Shown here: positions 52,533-60,045 of the stretch, one piece after another | Layout: every line of letters begins with the position of its first letter | Position numbering within the stretch: the first letter of the stretch is position 1 | From: Saccharospirillum sp. | GTDB taxonomy: Bacteria > Pseudomonadota > Gammaproteobacteria > Pseudomonadales > Natronospirillaceae | Reading direction: 5' to 3' | Assembly: GCA_022565595.1 (NCBI GenBank) | Contig: JAIUML010000021.1 | Location: forward strand, 1 to 64,000 | DNA: 64,000 nucleotides | The notes under the pieces: model-generated | Told to the model about the DNA's origin: nothing | The model's database searches: none | The model's input: only the letters and a program-made list of their open reading frames with translations | Translations under genes and position numbers: made by a program

Positions 52533-52802
52533 ATGAGTCTGGATACCCAGATTGCCAATTACTACGAAAAGCTGGTCGTCGACGACCTCAAAGCTCGCCC
52601 CGAGAGCGCCGGCAAGGATGAAAATGAGCTGGCAGACATTGCCTGCGTTGCTTTGAATAAGCTTCCGGCCCGCTATTATCGATTTTCAGTCGACATGGCT
52701 TTTTACCTCTCGTCTCAGGATCAACAGAGGATGGAGGATGAGGTCAAGGTTGCCGTAACAGAAGCGCTGGATTTTGTAGAGCATCACAACCGTGGCCGTT
52801 GA
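52533..52802 (+). CDS. ComFB-domain small protein
   Basis: Predicted 89-residue ComFB (late competence development) family protein. NYYEKLVVDDLK, then ENELADIACVALNKLPARYYRFSVDMAFYLS is the family core. Related ComFB proteins of cyanobacteria bind cyclic di-nucleotides, so a second-messenger receptor role for pili or motility is possible, an inference fitting a genome with type IV pili. It lies 35 bases after parC with a GGAGATG site in front. It is convergent with the LysR gene downstream. Confidence 0.85.
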   Translation: MSLDTQIANYYEKLVVDDLKARPESAGKDENELADIACVALNKLPARYYRFSVDMAFYLSSQDQQRMEDEVKVAVTEALDFVEHHNRGR

Positions 52803-52816
52803 ACTGCTGATGCTAC

Positions 52817-53716
52817 TCAATCACAGGGCGCTTCGGTTTCCATCTCTTCACTGAGAAAGTCGATGAAGGTGCGCACCTTGGCCGTCAGGTAGCGGCGGCT
52901 GGTGTAGACCGCGTAAAGCTGTCCGCCCTGCGGCCGATGGTCAGTCAACAACTCCACCAAAGTGCCATCTTCCAGGTAAGGTCGAACGCTGTTGAGCGGC
53001 ATCATAGTGATGCCCATATCACTGATTGCCGCAGAAGCGAGTAAGGCTTCGCTGTTTGATTTCAAAACCGGTGTCAGTTCGACACGCTCACCCTCTGCAA
53101 GGTTGCTCAGATGAATGCCATGGCGTTGATCCGTCATTGAATAGAGCAAGCCGTGGTGTTCCGCAAGGTCTGTTGGGGTCAGGGGTGTGCCGTGGCGTTC
53201 AAGATAAGCGGGTGAGGCGACCAGAACAAAGGGCATGTGCATCAGTGGGCGGGCAATCAGGTTGGGGCTCAGGGATCGGCTGGCGCGCAATGCGAGGTCA
53301 AACCCCTCTTCAACAATATCGATAAAGCGGCCACTGATGTCGATGTCGAAGGTTACTTCAGGGTAGCGCTGCCGGAATCGCTGCAGTAGCGATGTAAACT
53401 GAATGTTGGCCAACCAATTCGGCGCTGTCAGGCGGATGACGCCGCGTGGGTTCACGGTGGCCCGGCTGATGCTCGACTCCACTTCATCCAATTCCTCCAG
53501 CATCAATTGGCAACGCTCGAAATAAAGCTTTCCTGCCTCGGTCAGGCTCAGGTGTCGGCTGTTTCGGTTCAGCAAACGGGCGCCCATACGTTGTTCAAGG
53601 TGCATGACGTGTTTGCTGGCCATGGCTTTGGATATTTCCATAAGTCGAGCGGCAGCTGCATAGGTGCCATGTTCGACCACAGCGGTGAAAACTCTCATGC
53701 TCTGTAATGTATCCAC
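52817..53716 (-). CDS. LysR-family regulator
   Basis: Predicted 299-residue LysR-type regulator. MDTLQSMRVFTAVVEHGTY starts the winged helix-turn-helix (1-60), followed by the effector domain (about 88-295). The GTG at 53716 is chosen over the GTG two codons upstream, because GAGGT lies seven bases before it and MDTLQSMRVF is the common N-terminus of this branch. It is divergent from the FMN reductase gene, with a perfect dyad in between, so it probably controls that gene, perhaps in response to quinones or other electrophiles. Confidence 0.9.
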   Translation of the reverse strand: MDTLQSMRVFTAVVEHGTYAAAARLMEISKAMASKHVMHLEQRMGARLLNRNSRHLSLTEAGKLYFERCQLMLEELDEVESSISRATVNPRGVIRLTAPNWLANIQFTSLLQRFRQRYPEVTFDIDISGRFIDIVEEGFDLALRASRSLSPNLIARPLMHMPFVLVASPAYLERHGTPLTPTDLAEHHGLLYSMTDQRHGIHLSNLAEGERVELTPVLKSNSEALLASAAISDMGITMMPLNSVRPYLEDGTLVELLTDHRPQGGQLYAVYTSRRYLTAKVRTFIDFLSEEMETEAPCD

Positions 53717-53735
53717 AGCCACTACCTCATCTATG

Positions 53736-53752
53736 GTTTCTTTTAAAGAAAC
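53736..53752. promoter_or_regulatory. Candidate LysR operator (T-N11-A dyad)
   Basis: GTTTCTTT-T-AAAGAAAC is a perfect dyad in the 120-base divergent gap between the LysR gene and the FMN reductase; it contains the T-N11-A pattern typical of LysR sites (TTC-N7-GAA). Confidence 0.6.
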
Positions 53753-53836
53753 GAACTATAAAAATATGCTCTATTGATTGCCTGATAGTAGTCATCATAA
53801 TACCAGTGTCAAATCTTAAACACTGGAGAAAGCATC

Positions 53837-54391
53837 ATGGTCAAGATCGGAATCATCATTGGTAGTACACGCCCGGGCCGCAACAGTGAAGCCGTTGCCC
53901 AATGGGTTTACGACAATGCCAGACAGCGCAGCGACGCCCAATTTGAACTGGTTGACTTGAAAGACTTCAATCTGCCTATGCTGGATGAAGCCATGCCAGC
54001 TGCCATGCAGCAGTATGCCAACGACCATACCAAAAAATGGGCTCAGACCATTGCCAAGTATGATGGCTTTGTCTTTGTTACGCCGGAATACAATCACAGC
54101 ATTACCGGTGCATTGAAGAACGCGCTGGATTTCATCAATGCGGAATGGAATAACAAGGCGGCTGGCTTTGTTGGTTTCGGATCGGCTGGCGGTGTTCGTG
54201 CGGTTGAACATTTGCGCGGCATTGCATCGGAATTGCAGATTGCCCATGTTCGCAACCAGGTTGCCTTGTCGTTGTTTACCGACTTCGAGAATTTCAGTGC
54301 GTTCAAACCGGCGGAGCATCACAAGGAGTCTTTGACGGGCATGTTGGACCAGTTGGTTGCCTGGTCTGGGGCGATGCGGACATTGCGCTGA
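53837..54391 (+). CDS. NAD(P)H-dependent FMN reductase
   Basis: Predicted 184-residue flavodoxin-like reductase of the NADPH-dependent FMN/quinone reductase family (ArsH/ChrR/YieF relatives). GSTRPGRNSEAVA binds the FMN phosphate and PEYNHSITGALKNALDF the isoalloxazine ring. It likely reduces quinones, azo dyes or metals and protects from oxidative stress. A divergent LysR gene with a shared dyad suggests inducible expression. A strong hairpin follows, shared with the convergent gene. Confidence 0.9.
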   Translation: MVKIGIIIGSTRPGRNSEAVAQWVYDNARQRSDAQFELVDLKDFNLPMLDEAMPAAMQQYANDHTKKWAQTIAKYDGFVFVTPEYNHSITGALKNALDFINAEWNNKAAGFVGFGSAGGVRAVEHLRGIASELQIAHVRNQVALSLFTDFENFSAFKPAEHHKESLTGMLDQLVAWSGAMRTLR

Positions 54392-54400
54392 TTTAACGCT

Positions 54401-54460
54401 CACCCTCTCCGTGAAAGGAGGAGGGCCTTGCAAGGCCATCCTCCAACCAGGGAAAGGGTG
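54401..54460. terminator. Bidirectional hairpin terminator between convergent genes
   Basis: Outer arms CACCCTCTCC and GGAAAGGGTG are inverted copies with one mismatch. An inner stem GGAGGA...TCCTCC encloses GGCCTTGCAAGGCC. It lies between the FMN reductase and the short sugar-binding relic and resembles the CCCTCTCC-type intergenic palindromes common in gammaproteobacteria. Confidence 0.65.
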
Positions 54461-54465
54461 CCTGT

Positions 54466-54855
54466 TTAGCGGATGACGTATTGACCGTAGCGGATGGCTT
54501 TGGCCAGTTTTCTGGCAGCATTCGCCGGATCTACCGGGTTTACTGTCAGTTCGCGCACAGCTTCGTAGAAATAGCCTTGCACAGTGCCTGTGGTTGCCAT
54601 GCCGTGGGCAATGCTGGGCATCAGCGCATTTGTTTCGGCGGAGGCGACAAATTCAGCCATGGATTGTATGGCGCAGTCGTCGAAGGCGTTCATCGACATG
54701 TCTGTGCGGGCTGGAATCGAGCCCTTGTTCTGGTTAAAGGCTTCCCCAACACGGGTCCAGTAATGTAATACTTCTACGCTGCCTGCATGCAAAAAAGTAG
54801 AAAATATCGTCAGCGTAAGGGTCGCAAGGGTTCGTGGGCCTGAAAAAGGGTTCAT
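54466..54855 (-). CDS. Internally deleted sugar-binding-protein relic
   Basis: Encodes 129 residues. A signal peptide (about 1-24) is followed by GSVEVLHYWTRVGEA, matching GEVEVLHWWTSGGEA of the sugar-binding protein at 60046, and then directly by FNQNKGSIPARTDM, matching its residues 330 onward. Residues 38-329 of the full protein (about 292) are missing without breaking the frame. About 47 of 86 C-terminal residues are identical by eye, so the paralogue had already diverged. The leader is also shared: both have CACAACAACAA 28-29 bases before the ATG. It cannot fold as a normal two-lobed binding protein. It is either a relic or a small secreted protein with a new role. Confidence 0.75.
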   Translation of the reverse strand: MNPFSGPRTLATLTLTIFSTFLHAGSVEVLHYWTRVGEAFNQNKGSIPARTDMSMNAFDDCAIQSMAEFVASAETNALMPSIAHGMATTGTVQGYFYEAVRELTVNPVDPANAARKLAKAIRYGQYVIR

Positions 54856-55051
54856 ACTGTGATCCCGCCATATTGTTGTTGTGGTCAGTTATCCACGTTG
54901 TGAATAATCAATGGCTATGTGACAAACCGTAACAAAAAGTGATACAGCCCCCCGCTTTGCCAGCAAATGGTACCGGGATGTCCTGATTGCGCCTTCATGG
55001 TCGACCCGAATTTGATACACTTGCCGCTTAATTTTCAGTCCGTGAAGGCCC

Positions 55052-56002
55052 ATGACTCAATTGCTGCGTATCGCCACCCGAAAAAGCCCTCTGGCACTCT
55101 GGCAAGCCTATTATGTGCGGGACGCCTTGCTTCGCCTGCACTCGGATTTGCAGGTAGAGCTGGTCGAAATCTCGACCAAAGGCGACAAGATACTGGATGT
55201 CCCCCTGGCCAAGGTTGGTGGCAAGGGGCTTTTCATCAAGGAGCTGGAAGTTGCCATGGCCGAAGGCGAAGCCGATATAGCTGTACACTCCATGAAAGAC
55301 GTCCCCATGGAAATGCCTGCCGGCTTCGAACTGGCCGTGATTTGTGAGCGGGAAGACCCTACAGATGCCTTTGTTTCCAACCACTTTGCGCATCTGAGCG
55401 ACTTGCCGGAAGGCGCTGTTCTGGGTACTTCTTCGTTGCGGCGTCAGGCGCAGATTCTGGCTCATAGACCGGACCTGAATGTTCGCTTCCTCAGAGGGAA
55501 TGTGGGTACCCGTTTAAGCAAGCTGGATTCTGGTGAGTACGATGCCATCGTATTGGCGTCCGCCGGGTTACGTCGATTGGAGCTCTCCGATCGCATTCGA
55601 CACAGTCTGGACACCAATCTCTGTTTGCCCGCCGTCGGCCAGGGTGCCGTGGGGATAGAAATTCGCGAAGGGGACGAGTCAACACGGCAATTGCTGGCGC
55701 CCTTGATGCACCGCGATACCCTGATCAGAGTCAGTGCTGAACGCGCCATGAATCGACGTCTTGAGGGTGGCTGTCAGGTGCCAATAGCCGGCTATGCCCT
55801 GTTGAATGGTTCAACGCTTGAGCTGGAAGCTCGGGTGGCTGAGGTCGATGGTCAGCGCGTTCTGCAGGCAGAAGGTTCTGTTGAGCTGAGTGGAGAGCTG
55901 GAACAACAGCTGGTCCAGGCTCAGGCGCTGGGGAAACATCTCGCCGAAGACCTTCTGGCTCAGGGGGCAGCCGACATTCTGGCCAGTCTGGAGCACGAAT
56001 GA
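55052..56002 (+). CDS. hemC: Hydroxymethylbilane synthase
   Basis: Predicted 316-residue porphobilinogen deaminase that joins four porphobilinogen units into hydroxymethylbilane. The dipyrromethane-cofactor Cys241 is in [15 protein letters not shown] and the catalytic Asp83 in [10 protein letters not shown]. It heads hemC-hemD-hemX-hemY and overlaps hemD by four bases (ATGA). It is divergent from the sugar-binding relic. Confidence 0.97.
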   Translation: MTQLLRIATRKSPLALWQAYYVRDALLRLHSDLQVELVEISTKGDKILDVPLAKVGGKGLFIKELEVAMAEGEADIAVHSMKDVPMEMPAGFELAVICEREDPTDAFVSNHFAHLSDLPEGAVLGTSSLRRQAQILAHRPDLNVRFLRGNVGTRLSKLDSGEYDAIVLASAGLRRLELSDRIRHSLDTNLCLPAVGQGAVGIEIREGDESTRQLLAPLMHRDTLIRVSAERAMNRRLEGGCQVPIAGYALLNGSTLELEARVAEVDGQRVLQAEGSVELSGELEQQLVQAQALGKHLAEDLLAQGAADILASLEHE

Positions 56003-56718
56003 AGCTGCTATTGCCCAAACCCGAGGCGGATCGGGAACGGTGGCAGCAGGCCCTGGCGAGCAGTGGCCATTCTTTACTCTGGGTTGACCCATGGGTTTTT
56101 GATGTATTTGAGGAGACGCCAGAACAACGCAACCACTGGTTGAATCTCGATCTGTTTACCGGGGTGATCTGCGTCAGTCCTTTTGCGGCCCGCTTGCTCA
56201 CCAGCGCCCTGGATCGTTACTGGCCGATGTCGCCGGTTGGCGTTCAGTGGTGGTGTAACGGTCCGGGTACGGCCAGCGAGCTGTCAAATGCTGGCCTGGA
56301 ACCTCGGTTTCCTGACCAGGGGCATACTGCTGAATCGGTTATGGCCGGTCTCGACCACGGCACAATCAATGGGCAAAAATGGCTGGTGGTGCAGGGTGAA
56401 GGCGGTCGGGAGCGCTACCCGCAAGCCCTGCGTGAGCTCGGTGCAGACGTCACAGTGCTCTGCCTTTACCGTCGCAAGATCAATACTGGAGCCCTGCCAG
56501 CTCTGGTAGAACAGAGCGACCACGCCCAGGCAATGCTGATCGGCTCGGTGACGCTGCTGGATGCCTTGATGGAAGCTCACCCCCATCATTGGCGTGGCTG
56601 GCCGGGGTTGTGGCTCTATACCTCCGAGCGGTTGCAGCATCGAGCCAAAGACTGGGCATTGCCCACAGGGAAACAACTTAACGGAGCTTCGCCGCAGGCA
56701 TTGCTGGCTGCGGTCTGA
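55999..56718 (+). CDS. hemD: Uroporphyrinogen-III synthase
   Basis: Predicted 239-residue HemD, which closes hydroxymethylbilane to uroporphyrinogen III with inversion of ring D. The sequence is poorly conserved as usual; [13 protein letters not shown] and [24 protein letters not shown] are the recognisable blocks of the two lobes. It is coupled to hemC by overlap. Confidence 0.93.
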   Translation: MKLLLPKPEADRERWQQALASSGHSLLWVDPWVFDVFEETPEQRNHWLNLDLFTGVICVSPFAARLLTSALDRYWPMSPVGVQWWCNGPGTASELSNAGLEPRFPDQGHTAESVMAGLDHGTINGQKWLVVQGEGGRERYPQALRELGADVTVLCLYRRKINTGALPALVEQSDHAQAMLIGSVTLLDALMEAHPHHWRGWPGLWLYTSERLQHRAKDWALPTGKQLNGASPQALLAAV

Positions 56719-56805
56719 GTTGACCTGTTCCCAGCAGACCAGGCAACAGCTACACTCTTTGGTAATTGCGGATATCGGCGGCCCTGGCCGTCCAAAAGGA
56801 TTCCA

Positions 56806-58047
56806 ATGACTGAACCAAAAGATCCAAAAAATCCTGATGCCGATCAGATCGGAGATTCCCCTCAGGACGCTGTCCCCGAGACGACCGAGAAAAAACTTGA
56901 GGACCCCGGTACCGAGACAACGGAGTCGGTGGGCGAGACCCATGCTGTCGACGCTCATCCTGCGGACGACGATGTTGCCCAATCGACCGAAAGCGCTCCG
57001 GATCAAGGCCAGCAAGACGCCCAACCTGCAGTGAAGCCTGAGCGGGCTAAGAAGGGTTTCAGGTGGGGCTGGTTGCTGGGGGTGTTGTTGCTGGTGCTGA
57101 TCGGTTTTGGTGCCCTGGGTTATTGGGGTTACCAGTTCATACTGGAATTGAATCAGGAGCAAGAACAAGCTCTGTCATCGCTTTCCGAGCAACAAGCGCA
57201 ATTGTCGCAAGCCCAGGCATCATTGGAAAACCAGTTACGTCAATCCGAACAGGCACGGCAGCAACTGGCCAATACGTTGCGTGCAGAGCAACAGCAACTA
57301 GAACAAATGATGGTCGAGACTGCCCAACGGCTGAGTCGACGTCAGGATCTGGAAGCGGATCGTTGGCCATTGGAGGAGGCGCTGGCGTTGTTGCGACTGG
57401 CGGAACGTCGCTTACAGTTGGACGCCAATGCCGATGTCGCCTTGCGTCTGGTGGAAGCGGCCGATCAAATATTATCCGGGTTGACTCGGGCTGCCGTCTT
57501 GCCAGTACGTCGACAATTGGCACGAGACCGGCTGGCCCTGCAGGCTGTGGAGTCTGTCGATATCAATGGTCTTTATTTTCGCTTGTCTGCCATTGGTGAG
57601 CATGTGCGCGGTTTGAGCTGGACGCCCGAATCCACCCTGACACCTGAGCCACTTTCGGAAGAAGCCCTGTCCTGGCAGGCTTTCAAAGAGAGCCTGAGCA
57701 GCATTGTCACCATCACCCGCCTGGAAGTAAGCCATCAGGCTGCGCCCTTGCTGAGCGACTTTGCGCTTTGGCAGCAACAGTCCCTGTTGTTGGTAGAGCA
57801 GTCACAGCTTGCCCTGCTGGCCGGCAATCAGGCGCTCTACGATGCTGCCCTGGAACAGTTGGCAGAGCGCTTTACCACGATGCAGGCAAGCCTGTCGGTG
57901 TCTGCGGTGCGTGAAGAGGTTACGGCCCTGTCTCAGGCGCAACTGGTGCCGGAACTGCCCGACATTCATGGCAGCATCGAAGCACTGGAAAACTACATGG
58001 TTAACCTTCAGGCAGAAGACGAGCCAAATGGAGAGGATGACGCATGA
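56806..58047 (+). CDS. hemX: HemX, inner-membrane protein of the haem operon
   Basis: Predicted 413-residue bitopic protein. The cytoplasmic N-terminus is acidic (about 1-75, Glu/Asp/Pro/Thr-rich), one helix spans the membrane (about 87-109, WGWLLGVLLLVLIGFGALGYWGY), and the periplasmic part begins with a long Gln/Glu/Ala coiled coil (about 118-180). It has been labelled uroporphyrinogen-III methyltransferase by tradition but has no methyltransferase motif. Function is unproven; a scaffold for haem enzymes is possible. It overlaps hemY by four bases. Confidence 0.88.
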   Translation: MTEPKDPKNPDADQIGDSPQDAVPETTEKKLEDPGTETTESVGETHAVDAHPADDDVAQSTESAPDQGQQDAQPAVKPERAKKGFRWGWLLGVLLLVLIGFGALGYWGYQFILELNQEQEQALSSLSEQQAQLSQAQASLENQLRQSEQARQQLANTLRAEQQQLEQMMVETAQRLSRRQDLEADRWPLEEALALLRLAERRLQLDANADVALRLVEAADQILSGLTRAAVLPVRRQLARDRLALQAVESVDINGLYFRLSAIGEHVRGLSWTPESTLTPEPLSEEALSWQAFKESLSSIVTITRLEVSHQAAPLLSDFALWQQQSLLLVEQSQLALLAGNQALYDAALEQLAERFTTMQASLSVSAVREEVTALSQAQLVPELPDIHGSIEALENYMVNLQAEDEPNGEDDA

Positions 58048-59213
58048 GCCGCTTGCTGATCAAACTCCTGCTCTGGTTTGTGTTACTGCTGGCTGCAGGC
58101 ACGCTGGCGCATTTCATGGTCCGTCATCCTGGCTATGTGATGATCACCTGGGGTCAATGGATGCTCGAAATCACACTCTGGGCGGCGCTTGGCAGCCTGG
58201 TGGTTCTGGTGCTGTTGGCGTGGCTGTTGATATGGGCATTAAAAGTCAGTAACCCCTTGCGTTGGGTGCGTCGCTACCGCACACATCGCGACCAGAAAGT
58301 GGCTCGTATCGAGACCGCTCACGCGGTGACCGCCTGGCTTCAAGGTCATGATGAAGAAGCCGAAGCGGCATTGTTGCGAGTGGCCAAAGCCGGTGGATCA
58401 GAGCGCCTGCCCAATCTGTTGAGTCTGGTAGCCGCTCAGGGTACTTCTCACTGGCAGGAAAAGGCTGATCAATGGCGCAAGCAGGACCCGGATCTTGATT
58501 GGGTTGCTGACGCCCTGCAAGCCGAGCGCATGGCGGAAGCCGGTGACAGCGCGGCATTTCTGGCCTGGCTGGAGCAAAACCCGAAGCTTGTCACGATGCG
58601 TGGCTTGCGCCAGCGTTACTGGCAGGCATTGCTCGAAGAGGGCGAGTACGAAGCCTTGTTGAAAGCTGTTAAAGATGCGGAAGCTGTAAACCCTGACGAC
58701 CGAGTGCGCTGGCAAACCAGAGCAGCCGTTCAGTGGTTGCGCAGCGAAGCGGACATTGCAATCGTAGAGCGGATGAAACGCATACCCAAGCCATTGCGAG
58801 CAGACGCCGACATCATCACTGAAGAAGTTCAGGGCCTGCATCGCCAGGGTGATACTGAATTGGCATTCAAGCGGCTAAAAAAGGCTCTGGATCAGTATCC
58901 TAACGATGCCCTTATAGAGCTGTTGACCATTTTGCCTTTCGACACCCAGCAAGCACTGTTATTGGCTGAGCAACTGGAGAAACGTGTCGAGCAACCATCG
59001 GCCAGCCTGCTCTGGACCCTTGGCCAACTTTGCGAGCGTGAGGCGCTCTGGGGAAAGGCGGAAGACTATCTGACCGCCGCCTGGCAACAAGCGCCAACAG
59101 ATCGAATTGGTCTTGCATTGGCGGAGCATTTCGAGCGGCGCGAGCAATCACACAAGGCCTTGCCTATCTATAAAGCCCTTGCCTCGAAAGGAGAGATCCA
59201 CGCGAATGGCTGA
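58044..59213 (+). CDS. hemY: HemY, TPR-rich haem-operon membrane protein
   Basis: Predicted 389-residue gammaproteobacterial HemY (not the protoporphyrinogen oxidase of the same name in Bacillus). Two N-terminal membrane helices (about 6-26 and 42-65) are followed by tetratricopeptide-like helices (ALLRVAKAG, ALLEEGEYEALLKAV, AFKRLKKALDQYPND). It overlaps hemX and the next gene, indicating a translationally coupled chain. Function unknown; a role in organising haem synthesis is inferred from position. Confidence 0.9.
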   Translation: MSRLLIKLLLWFVLLLAAGTLAHFMVRHPGYVMITWGQWMLEITLWAALGSLVVLVLLAWLLIWALKVSNPLRWVRRYRTHRDQKVARIETAHAVTAWLQGHDEEAEAALLRVAKAGGSERLPNLLSLVAAQGTSHWQEKADQWRKQDPDLDWVADALQAERMAEAGDSAAFLAWLEQNPKLVTMRGLRQRYWQALLEEGEYEALLKAVKDAEAVNPDDRVRWQTRAAVQWLRSEADIAIVERMKRIPKPLRADADIITEEVQGLHRQGDTELAFKRLKKALDQYPNDALIELLTILPFDTQQALLLAEQLEKRVEQPSASLLWTLGQLCEREALWGKAEDYLTAAWQQAPTDRIGLALAEHFERREQSHKALPIYKALASKGEIHANG

Positions 59214-59688
59214 AACCCTGAATGTTGCTGCGTCGAATAGCAAAGCCGAACAATATCGTTCTTTGTTGCCACAGCTAACCGCCCTTGTCTCTGGTGAAAC
59301 CAACCGCGTAGCCAACCTGGCCAATCTGTCCGCTGCCCTGCGCCAGACATTCGGCTTTTTCTGGGTCGGGTTTTATCTGGTTGAAGCAGATGAACTGGTG
59401 CTGGGGCCTTTTCAGGGAGACATTGCTTGCACCCGTATAGGGTATGGAAAGGGTGTCTGTGGTGCCGCCTGGCAGGAGGCGACCACTCAATGGGTACCCG
59501 ATGTCGATGCCTTTCCCGGGCACATTGCCTGCAGCAGTCAATCCCGCTCTGAAGTCGTAGTGCCGATCCTGGTAGGCGACGAAGTCGTTGCCGTATTGGA
59601 TGTCGACAGCGACCGACTCAACGACTTCGATGAGCAGGATCTCGAAGGGCTGCAGTCTGTTGCATCCCTGGTTGCCACTATCTGGTAA
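59206..59688 (+). CDS. msrC: Free methionine-(R)-sulfoxide reductase (GAF domain)
   Basis: Predicted 160-residue GAF-fold enzyme that reduces free methionine-R-sulfoxide. All three characteristic cysteines are kept: Cys75 (GDIACTRI), Cys85 (GKGVCGAAW) and Cys109 (GHIACSSQSRSE), the set used for catalysis and resolving disulphides in MsrC/fRMsr. It starts eight bases inside the end of hemY with AAGGAGAG before the ATG, so its translation is tied to the haem operon. An open extension upstream inside hemY is not coding. Confidence 0.9.
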   Translation: MAETLNVAASNSKAEQYRSLLPQLTALVSGETNRVANLANLSAALRQTFGFFWVGFYLVEADELVLGPFQGDIACTRIGYGKGVCGAAWQEATTQWVPDVDAFPGHIACSSQSRSEVVVPILVGDEVVAVLDVDSDRLNDFDEQDLEGLQSVASLVATIW

Positions 59689-59730
59689 CCAATACTCGCC
59701 AAATGTAACAACCTTGATACATAAGCGCTG

Positions 59731-59748
59731 CCCTGCCTGTTGGCAGGG
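59731..59748 (+). terminator. Hairpin after msrC
   Basis: CCCTGCC-TGTT-GGCAGGG is a perfect seven-pair stem 42 bases after the msrC stop, without a clear T-run. It probably ends or trims the hemCDXY-msrC transcript. It lies in the 357-base gap 59689-60045, which otherwise holds two dyads but no gene. Confidence 0.5.
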
Positions 59749-59763
59749 TGTTACTCGGTAACA
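59749..59763. promoter_or_regulatory. Candidate operator 1 of the sugar transporter
   Basis: TGTTAC-TCG-GTAACA is a perfect dyad about 290 bases before gtsA. A second related dyad lies 65 bases on. Such TGTTAC half-sites recall LacI/GntR-type sugar-acid operators, but the regulator is not in the window. Confidence 0.4.
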
Positions 59764-59813
59764 TTGGACAGGCTCTATCTTGTCTGACTGACTCCCTGAT
59801 AGCGATTTCCGGT

Positions 59814-59828
59814 GTTACCCCAGGTAAC
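59814..59828. promoter_or_regulatory. Candidate operator 2 of the sugar transporter
   Basis: GTTACC-CCA-GGTAAC is a perfect dyad sharing the GTTAC/GTAAC half-sites of operator 1, with the half-sites two bases further apart. Its centre is 65 bases from the first, roughly six helical turns, so both could face the same side of the DNA. Confidence 0.4.
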
Positions 59829-60045
59829 GGCATGGGCTGCCCGTGTTAGATCTTTCATGTAATGCTTTGTTACGCTCAGTTGCCAACCGAGACGTGTGCT
59901 CCCGCCGGTGTGCGGCTAGGATGTTTGGCGTTGGGTTAGCGTGTTATGACCCAAATGGCTTCAGTATCAGGGCGTTGCGCTAACTAGGTTGTGTCGGCGC
60001 CCGAACACGACTCTGTCACAACAACAACAGAAGGACTGAGCAATC

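Noticed and set aside
56806-58047. HemX as uroporphyrinogen-III methyltransferase
   Set aside because: No SAM-binding or CobA-type motif is visible; the protein is a bitopic coiled-coil membrane protein.
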